Shown in pieces: positions 32,132 through 36,481 of a stretch of DNA of 36,481 bases (its first letter is position 1; each line of letters begins with the position of its first letter). Below the pieces are notes generated by a model. The model saw nothing but the letters and a program-made list of their open reading frames with translations, made no database searches and was not told the origin of the DNA. The translations under genes and the position numbers were made by a program. This DNA is from a virus: positions 1 to 36,481 of the IMG/VR virus record IMGVR_UViG_3300032246_001298; one strand, given 5' to 3'.

Positions 32132-32762
32132 TCATCCCCCTCCATTTGCATAAAGCCAAGCCCTTCATTTATTCCAAAACCTTCGCTTTGTGCAACTCTT
32201 GCAGAATTTAAATCAGTAACATCATTTATTACTTCTTCTTCATTTTGCTCGTCTAAGTCTACTCCGTTTATAGCTGCAGCAAACTTTTTATCATTGTTAT
32301 CCTTACTTCGAATTGCTTCAATAGTTGCCATTAATTCTTCTAATGATAAACTTTCTTCCAATTCTTCATAATTCTTCCAACGACCTAACAAGAAAACTTC
32401 GGACTCAAGGGAGCGTAGGTCTAGTCCGTCCCAACTAGTGCCGCTCCCAGCAGGTTTGGGTCTGTTAGCTTTAATCCACCAGCAATTTCTAAAATCTTCA
32501 TCATTGTTGGAATCTCAACTACTTCTTCAAACTTGTCTCTATCTTTTCCTAGGTCTGAGTTTGGATATAAACCTGCAATGCAAACCATTGCAGCATCAAT
32601 AAATATATCCATTGCTGCATCTTCTGATGCATTTTCTGGCAGATCCATTCTCTTAATAAGTTCCATGAACTGTCTAAGCTTCTTGATTGGAAGAGGCTTT
32701 AATGTGATAGACTCACCATTTGATAGTTCAATATCTACTACGTCATATACTGTTGTTGCCAA
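32119..32762 (-). CDS. Tail assembly chaperone, -1 frameshift product (GT-like, 214 aa)
   Basis: The second tail assembly chaperone frame has no ribosome site of its own and is open upstream through the slippery sequence, so it is made by a -1 shift. Reading 103 codons in frame 0 to AAC and then re-reading one base gives PAGSGTSWDGLDLRSLESEVF, then LLGRWKNYEELEESLSLEELM and a charged C-terminal part (214 residues in all). The SWDGLDLRSLE and RWKNYEELEESLS segments are typical of the extension in actinobacteriophages, in my recollection. The longer form bridges the tail tube protein and tape measure during assembly. The end overlaps the tape measure ATG by 13 bases. Confidence 0.86.
32421..32762 (-). 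CDS. Tail assembly chaperone, short form (G-like, 113 aa)
   Basis: The 113-residue protein of the lambda G type. It opens VYDVVDIELSNGESITLKPLPIKKLRQFMELIKRM and continues with MDIFIDAAMVCIAGLYPNSD and EEVVEIPTMMKILEIAGGLKLTDPN. The beta then helix arrangement and the position between major tail protein and tape measure genes are what is expected. The stop is at 32421. Most ribosomes should make this short form, a smaller share the frameshifted one. The start is at 32762; upstream lie AAAGGAGC and an extended -10 promoter. Confidence 0.86.
   Translation of the reverse strand: MATTVYDVVDIELSNGESITLKPLPIKKLRQFMELIKRMDLPENASEDAAMDIFIDAAMVCIAGLYPNSDLGKDRDKFEEVVEIPTMMKILEIAGGLKLTDPNLLGAALVGTD
32454..32460 (-). 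promoter_or_regulatory. Programmed -1 ribosomal frameshift slippery site CCCAAAC
   Basis: On the minus strand the heptamer is read C CCA AAC in the zero frame, the canonical X XXY YYZ form with X=C, Y=A, Z=C. The -1 frame stays open for 111 codons after it, while the zero frame stops 10 codons later at TAG. The downstream base-paired element was not folded by me. Confidence 0.88.
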
Positions 32763-32786
32763 TTTATAGCTCCTTTGTTTAGTTAA

Positions 32787-32795
32787 ATTATACCA
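32787..32795 (-). promoter_or_regulatory. Extended -10 promoter element TGGTATAAT
   Basis: The minus strand reads TATTGGTATAATTTAAC between the terminator hairpin and the tail assembly chaperone gene. TGGTATAAT is a perfect extended -10. A partial -35 (TTGTGT, 3 of 6) lies 16 bases upstream. Initiation would fall near 32780, about 17 bases before the ATG, leaving AAAGGAGC as the ribosome site. With the terminator directly upstream it resets transcription for the tail genes. Confidence 0.62.
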
Positions 32796-32820
32796 ATAGA
32801 ATGAGCATACACAAATTCAA

Positions 32821-32844
32821 GACCCCGTCATTTCTGACGGGGTC
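32821..32844 (-). terminator. Rho-independent terminator-like hairpin, GC-rich
   Basis: A perfect 10-base-pair stem (GACCCCGTCA with TGACGGGGTC) closes a four-base loop. On the minus strand the stem is followed by TTGAATTTG, a T-rich but broken run. It lies 35 bases after the major tail protein stop, and a weaker AT-rich hairpin with TTTTTT sits before it. It should stop or reduce read-through of the major tail transcript. Confidence 0.85.
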
Positions 32845-32862
32845 CGAATATTATTAAATTGT

Positions 32863-32888
32863 TAAAAAACTAACTTAATTAGTTAGTT
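32863..32888 (-). terminator. AT-rich hairpin with T-run at the major tail protein stop
   Basis: An 8-base-pair inverted repeat (AACTAACT with AGTTAGTT, loop of five) spans the stop codon of the major tail protein and is followed on the minus strand by a run of six T. It has few G-C pairs, so it would be weak alone, but it precedes the strong GC hairpin in tandem. Confidence 0.5.
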
Positions 32889-33631
32889 CCCCATACACGA
32901 TCAATTACAACACCATATTCAGAACCAGCATAGCTAGCCTGTGAATCATCTGGTAGGCAACGGAAGCTTACTGGGAATACAGTAGCTGAATCACGCTTTA
33001 ATCCGTGAGCAGTTGTATCCATAGAAACAACACGACGTGCAATGTATACACGCTCTTTATTTGCCAAAGCAGATGTGGTTGGAGTAACATTCTTAACTTG
33101 AGCTGGAGCATTTCCAACTGCAACAAGAGTGCGCTCTACTGGAGCATCTCCAAGAGCACCAGCTGCCATATTTAAAGTTGTACCAACTTCTGATCCACCA
33201 ACTGGTGTTACATCAGTCATTGAGCTAACTGCAGTAATTGAGCTACCTGTTTGGTTTACATAATATGTATCCATCTGACCCCATGAAAGAGTAAGATTGT
33301 CTAGGGTTGCTTCTACTAATTCTGTCTTAAGTGTAACCTTAAGTGTTTGCTTAAATAACTTTGCTGCATCTAGCAACTGGTCAACCATTACTTCACCGTA
33401 ACTTGGTTCGTAAGAAATTTCTAAACCTGAATTTGTGTAACCAACTTCACGGTACTTAGAGCCTGTTGCAAGTAAACCTGTACGTGCTGAAGCACCTGCA
33501 GATAGAAAACCACCATTTGCTGTTGTACCTGTAATAATTGCGTTTGTAGTTGCTGGACGTGCTGTATCTTCTTGAGAAGATATGAAAAGCGACGCTGCAC
33601 CAACAATAACATTTTTTGTATTTGTAGCCAT
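32879..33631 (-). CDS. Major tail protein (tail tube subunit, 250 aa)
   Basis: The protein has 250 residues. It is rich in A, T, G, V and S with few lysines in the central region, as in other tail tube subunits. It opens MATNTKNVIVGAASLFISSQ, then shows GYTNSGLEISYEPSYGEVMVDQLLDAAK, a beta-hairpin and strand segment seen in tail tube proteins of the siphovirus kind, FKQTLKVTLKTELVEATLDNLTLSWGQ, and ends with ARRVVSMDTTAHGLKRDSATVFPVSFRCLPD. The gene is between the tail terminator and the tail assembly chaperone, as expected. It has its own promoter and a terminator, in line with its need for high copy number. AAGGTGG precedes the ATG by 13 bases. Confidence 0.9.
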   Translation of the reverse strand: MATNTKNVIVGAASLFISSQEDTARPATTNAIITGTTANGGFLSAGASARTGLLATGSKYREVGYTNSGLEISYEPSYGEVMVDQLLDAAKLFKQTLKVTLKTELVEATLDNLTLSWGQMDTYYVNQTGSSITAVSSMTDVTPVGGSEVGTTLNMAAGALGDAPVERTLVAVGNAPAQVKNVTPTTSALANKERVYIARRVVSMDTTAHGLKRDSATVFPVSFRCLPDDSQASYAGSEYGVVIDRVWGTN

Positions 33632-33662
33632 TTTTTTATTTCACCACCTTATTTGAATTAAA

Positions 33663-33686
33663 TTAAAAATCAAAAAAAGATGACAT
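33663..33686 (-). other. Possible 7-codon leader ORF (MSSFFDF)
   Basis: Inside the transcribed leader of the major tail protein the minus strand reads ATGTCATCTTTTTTTGATT and ends in TAA, encoding MSSFFDF. A good ribosome site, GAGGAAG, sits five bases before the ATG. It is shorter than most genes but has better ribosome spacing than the major tail ATG itself. It could be a leader peptide, a translation pacing element or chance. Confidence 0.35.
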
Positions 33687-33705
33687 ATTTACTTCCTCAT
33701 GTAAA

Positions 33706-33733
33706 ACTATAGCAGGAATGTTTAATAAGTCAA
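33706..33733 (-). promoter_or_regulatory. Promoter before the major tail protein gene (TTGACT / TGCTATAGT)
   Basis: A -35 box TTGACT (33733-33728, 5 of 6), a 16-base spacer and an extended -10 TGCTATAGT (33714-33706) lie in the 106-base gap after the tail terminator gene. Both boxes and the extended TG agree with a strong sigma70-like promoter. The transcript would carry a leader of about 65 bases that includes the 7-codon ORF. It explains how the major tail gene could be expressed above its neighbours. Confidence 0.75.
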
Positions 33734-33737
33734 AGTT

Positions 33738-34253
33738 TTATATATATCGTCCAGTAAGGGGGTCTAAGGCTCTACTGTATGAATATCTTATTGATATAGT
33801 TCCGTTCATAAACCCGCCTTCATTTGCAAAGGCTTGTATTGGATCTGCTGACTCTACCTTAAAATAATGGTATGTATATGGACTTGTAGAAATTAAAGAC
33901 AGATTAATCTCTCTTGCTGAATCATCATATCTTCTAAAAAAATCTGTGATAAGGCTGACTATTGTTTGAATTTCAGACGGATCTCTGGAAACAATATCAA
34001 AGGTTATAACGTCTTCACTCATCCACCATTGAGTAACACCATGGCTTTGAGTAATATCGTATATTATGTATGTTTTGCCTGGCAATAAGTTGTTAAATTC
34101 AGGTACTTGTTGTGCGGGTATAATAGGCTCTAGGGGGCTATCAAAGCCGTCCGCTATATAATTATTAAGGTTTATGATATTCTTGTCTGTAAGCTCGTTT
34201 AAAAGCGCTTTACGGATATCGTATGATGCTGCGTACTTATAGTTTACTGTCAT
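33738..34253 (-). CDS. Tail terminator/tail completion-like protein (171 aa)
   Basis: The 171-residue protein has strands KTYIIYDITQSHGVTQWWMSEDVITFDIVS, then a helix EIQTIVSLITDFFRRYDD, then strands YTYHYFKVESADPIQAFANEGGFMNGTISIRYSYSR. The order helix, beta-hairpin, helix, strand and the place directly before the major tail protein gene match tail terminator (gpU-like) or tail completion proteins. It would cap the tail tube where it meets the head. Its start overlaps the end of the upstream gene by four bases. I judge the role by position and fold pattern. Confidence 0.72.
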   Translation of the reverse strand: MTVNYKYAASYDIRKALLNELTDKNIINLNNYIADGFDSPLEPIIPAQQVPEFNNLLPGKTYIIYDITQSHGVTQWWMSEDVITFDIVSRDPSEIQTIVSLITDFFRRYDDSAREINLSLISTSPYTYHYFKVESADPIQAFANEGGFMNGTISIRYSYSRALDPLTGRYI

Positions 34254-34981
34254 TTAATTATCTCCCTACCCGCAACAATTGAATTTACAATCTGCTGGGT
34301 AACAGCTTTTACATCTGAAATACCCGCATTATTTTTAGAAAGAACTTTAGCTGTTTCATTAGCTATTCTTTCATATAGTCCAGAGGAATCTATAATTGTT
34401 TGAGCATTCTTATTATACCAAGCAGACATAAAAATAGCCAAAGAGCCTTTTACGTGCTTGCCGCCTGGATTATTAATGTTTACTGTGGTTCCAGGACGTA
34501 TAAATTTAATACCTAAATCTGAGCCCATAAATGCAAGCATTCTTTTAGTTTGATAATGAACCGCTCTTCCTTCTTCCATAATTTGAGCTTTATCTTTAAA
34601 AATATTTTTTTTACTTACTATTTTGCCAGTAGGTCCAGGAGAAAGTAATTCTGGGTTTATTGGAACTGAGGTTTTTGATGGTTTAAATTGTGTCCGTATT
34701 GTCATAGATCCATTTATTAGTATTTCTTTATTTAAAACAAAAAGCCTTGCAGATGGGGAGCCAACTTTATTCCACTCATATATATGATGCATTCTTTTTG
34801 GGTTTGTTACAGAAAATCTATCTACTGCCAAAACAAATTTTTCACCTAATATTACAAACACTGCTTTTGCAATTTCATTTAAAAACTCTGGTTGCTTCAT
34901 ATGATTAATTGCTTTTACTTTAAGATCAATTTCTCTATTTAAAGCCTCAACACTTTTTTTACTTATTGATAGTTTTATCAT
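34250..34981 (-). CDS. Head-tail connector/neck protein (HK97 gp10-like, 243 aa)
   Basis: The 243-residue protein has a helical, basic N-terminus (KSVEALNREIDLKVKAINHMKQPEFLNEIAKAVFVILGEKFV), then a basic middle (VSKKNIFKDKAQIMEEGRAVHYQTKRMLAFMG) with GTTVNINNPGGKHVKGSLAIFMSAW, ending in a helix AKVLSKN. The N-terminal amphipathic helix and the placement resemble HK97 gp10-like neck proteins. It is longer than most of that family (usually 110-160), with extra C-terminal residues. It is co-translated with the next gene through an ATGA overlap. Confidence 0.66.
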   Translation of the reverse strand: MIKLSISKKSVEALNREIDLKVKAINHMKQPEFLNEIAKAVFVILGEKFVLAVDRFSVTNPKRMHHIYEWNKVGSPSARLFVLNKEILINGSMTIRTQFKPSKTSVPINPELLSPGPTGKIVSKKNIFKDKAQIMEEGRAVHYQTKRMLAFMGSDLGIKFIRPGTTVNINNPGGKHVKGSLAIFMSAWYNKNAQTIIDSSGLYERIANETAKVLSKNNAGISDVKAVTQQIVNSIVAGREIIK

Positions 34982-35420
34982 TGTCTTGGACCTTTACCCT
35001 ATGTATTGTAGTTTCATAATAAGAAACTTTGCCAAATGGGTCTAAGACTGCGTGAGATGATGTTACCTCAAAAATAGTATCTGGCTGATCAATTTTATCA
35101 ATTTCAATAAATACTTGTTGACCATCACTTGATCTAATAGTAGCAACTCTCCAACGCTTACTTAAAAGCTCAAGGGTTTTCATTTTAAGTTGAAAGCCTT
35201 CATCATACCCGCCAAGTGCACCATCTGATGTATCAAAAGTTTTATTGTCGCCTTTTGTATTTGTTCCCCTTGCTTGAATAGGTTCAATTTTGCAAGAAAT
35301 TGTTTTTTTATAAACCCATTGTCTAGATATAGCTCCAGTGTCTGTATCTTGTACATTTTGTTGACCGTAAACTTGAGCGGTCATATTCATTATTGATCCG
35401 ATAACTGATGTATTAAACAT
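34959..35420 (-). CDS. Head closure/stopper-like protein (153 aa)
   Basis: A 153-residue beta-rich protein. It shows TAQVYGQQNVQDTDTGAISRQWVYKKTISCKIEPIQ, KTFDTSDGALGGYDEGFQLKMKT, and WRVATIRSSDGQQVFIEIDK, ending in a strand (VSYYETTIHRVKVQ). Short beta-barrel proteins of this size just after the adaptor gene are head closure (stopper) proteins, SPP1 gp16 or HK97 gp9-like. It overlaps the next gene by 23 bases and the adaptor gene by one base. The function is inferred from place and beta character. Confidence 0.68.
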   Translation of the reverse strand: MFNTSVIGSIMNMTAQVYGQQNVQDTDTGAISRQWVYKKTISCKIEPIQARGTNTKGDNKTFDTSDGALGGYDEGFQLKMKTLELLSKRWRVATIRSSDGQQVFIEIDKIDQPDTIFEVTSSHAVLDPFGKVSYYETTIHRVKVQDNDKTINK

Positions 35421-36370
35421 TAAATTATTACTATATTAACATTACGGTATTGATCTAGAATATTATCTACAGCAATATTTCCCGTACCATTAAATGCTCC
35501 TGTCGCCATTTCAAATGAAATTTCTGAAAGGTCTATCTTTTTTAAATATTTATTACGCCAATTATAATCATTAGCTAAAATATCTCCAACCAAAAGCATT
35601 GAAGCAATTTTAATGTCTTCTGGAACGTATTTCCATCCAATTAGGCCTTCAAACTTGTATCTTGAACCATTTCTAAATCTACCATTACCCATTGCAGTTG
35701 GATCTACTTGATTGTCATATCTAAGGTCCCAGCCTACATTTATAATTCTAATTGCTTTCTTTGTAGGGCTTAGCTCTAGCGAAAATCCAAAATTATTATA
35801 AACTGGGGTTATTGTATTGTCAATTAACAATTCATCGTTTTCCCAAACTTTATCTAATGTGAGCATCTTCTCAACAAGTTCAATAGCATCTGATCCAAAA
35901 CCAAATTGCTCTTGCTGACCATAATATTGAATAAACTTTTGCCCTGTATATCCATCAATAATTGTTCTTGCAACCTTTTCAGCTGCTTCAATTTCTTTAG
36001 GGTTTTTGTAATTAATTTCTGACGGGCTTGTTCCTAGACCTAAAAAGTCTTGAATTTCACTTACGCTTGAATATTGTGTCTCTACTGCATAAAACTGAGT
36101 TTCTGATGTAACCACACTATTTAGTGCATATGACCAAACAAATTTTAAAACTCTATTAATTTGAGTAAGTGCTGGGGTCATTGTATAAGAATAAACCCCA
36201 GCAGCATTCTCGTCTGTTACTGTAATACTGGAATATCCAGTTAACGCAATGGTATCGCTATCTGCATCATATACGCTCAAGGTTGGTACTGCTGTTGCCT
36301 GTGTTAAGACCCCATCGTTGTATACATTAAGGTATATCTTTTGTTTACTTCCCTTGACTATATTTTGCAA
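35420..36370 (-). CDS. Head-tail adaptor (gp6/gp15-like) protein (316 aa)
   Basis: The protein has two parts. Residues 1-95 form a beta domain (KGSKQKIYLNVYNDGVLTQATAVPTLSVYDADSDT, YSYTMTPAL). Residues 100-316 resemble phage head-tail adaptors: SSVSEIQDFLGLG, IEAAEKVARTIIDGYTGQKF, a WENDELLIDN segment, and PEDIKIASMLLVGDILANDYNWRNKYLKKI. The start codon is TTG at 36370 with GGAGG eight bases upstream, a clear site. The adaptor forms the ring below the portal. The added N-terminal beta domain is longer than in the usual adaptor (100-110 residues). It leads the connector gene set. Confidence 0.76.
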   Translation of the reverse strand: MQNIVKGSKQKIYLNVYNDGVLTQATAVPTLSVYDADSDTIALTGYSSITVTDENAAGVYSYTMTPALTQINRVLKFVWSYALNSVVTSETQFYAVETQYSSVSEIQDFLGLGTSPSEINYKNPKEIEAAEKVARTIIDGYTGQKFIQYYGQQEQFGFGSDAIELVEKMLTLDKVWENDELLIDNTITPVYNNFGFSLELSPTKKAIRIINVGWDLRYDNQVDPTAMGNGRFRNGSRYKFEGLIGWKYVPEDIKIASMLLVGDILANDYNWRNKYLKKIDLSEISFEMATGAFNGTGNIAVDNILDQYRNVNIVII

Positions 36371-36384
36371 TTAAAACGCCTCCG

Positions 36385-36481
36385 TTATGCGTAGAATTCT
36401 TGAGCCTCTCTTGGAGTCGCAAGTCTAAAACCTTCTTGTGTATCAAAGATACGTTGTGCATCTGATTCTGACATAGCTACA
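36385..36481 (-). CDS. 3' end of an unidentified upstream gene
   Basis: The last 31 codons before a TAA read VAMSESDAQRIFDTQEGFRLAT and end PREAQEFYA, running off the right edge. A stop at 36385 and the same direction as the connector genes show it is the upstream member of the head block. It could be the end of a capsid, scaffold or small protein gene, or a short gene starting at the ATG in the third codon. Too little is visible to identify it. Confidence 0.6.
   Translation of the reverse strand, partial: VAMSESDAQRIFDTQEGFRLATPREAQEFYA

Noticed and set aside
32119-32391. A separate gene starting at TTG 32391 for the chaperone extension
   Set aside because: No ribosome site precedes it, and the frame is open upstream through the CCCAAAC slippery site. 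It is explained by a -1 frameshift from the upstream frame.
1-36481. A temperate lifestyle (integrase, repressor, attachment site)
   Set aside because: No serine or tyrosine recombinase, no CI-like repressor and no att-like repeat were seen. HTH proteins here lack repressor-type partner domains. This window alone cannot rule it out.

Overview
This window is part of the genome of a tailed double-stranded DNA phage, most likely a siphovirus. It holds a head-tail connector set, a major tail protein, a tail assembly chaperone with a -1 frameshift, a 1,673-residue tape measure protein, tail tip and fibre genes, and a phage replication and recombination set. Every gene I can support lies on the minus strand, so transcription runs from high to low coordinates. 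Genes are tightly packed, with many ATGA or TAATG stop/start overlaps, and ribosome binding sites are mostly of the AAGGAG type. The DNA is AT-rich by eye. Several small proteins (the Zn ribbon plus HTH pair, the WYDNG protein, the DWDGLDLRS-type chaperone extension) look to me like families common in actinobacteriophages. An uncultured phage of a low-GC actinobacterium is therefore my best guess, but this is inference from memory. No integrase, repressor, terminase, portal or endolysin is visible here. Layout in transcription order. (1) 36481-32119, head-tail joining and tail shaft: the end of an unidentified gene, four connector/completion proteins, a strong promoter with a short leader, the major tail protein, a tandem terminator, a new promoter and the frameshifting tail assembly chaperone. 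(2) 32131-15589, tail: tape measure, a distal tail protein, a 1,375-residue tail tip protein, four fibre-like proteins with Fn3/Ig-like character, three small coiled-coil proteins, a duplicated-motif protein, an H-type-lectin-like protein and a free-standing HNH endonuclease. (3) 15332-14072, the seam between tail and replication regions: a sigma70-like promoter, a metallophosphoesterase and a candidate holin. (4) 14052-1972, replication and recombination: Zn ribbon, HTH protein, small conserved proteins, DnaB-type helicase with a possible loader, short DnaG-type primase, ssDNA-binding protein, bacterial-type DNA polymerase III alpha subunit, RecA, a small PD-(D/E)XK-like protein, a Cas4-like Fe-S nuclease and a RuvC-like resolvase. 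This could form a nearly self-sufficient replisome that may borrow the host clamp and loader, plus a recombination and resolution set. (5) 1975-1, a sugar cassette: family 2 glycosyltransferase, class I methyltransferase and an NAD-dependent epimerase cut off at the left edge. No stretch longer than about 300 bases lacks a gene. The few real gaps (about 20 to 116 bases) carry a recurring signal. At six of them an extended -10 promoter element (TGnTATAAT, one variant TGnTATAGT) precedes the next gene, and a seventh has a canonical TTGACA/TACAAT promoter. I found no clearly new system. The most notable observations are this promoter set, the terminator-promoter relay around the tail assembly chaperone, a 7-codon leader ORF before the major tail gene, two short genes missed by simple ORF length cut-offs, and a nuclease-like small protein in the recombination cluster.
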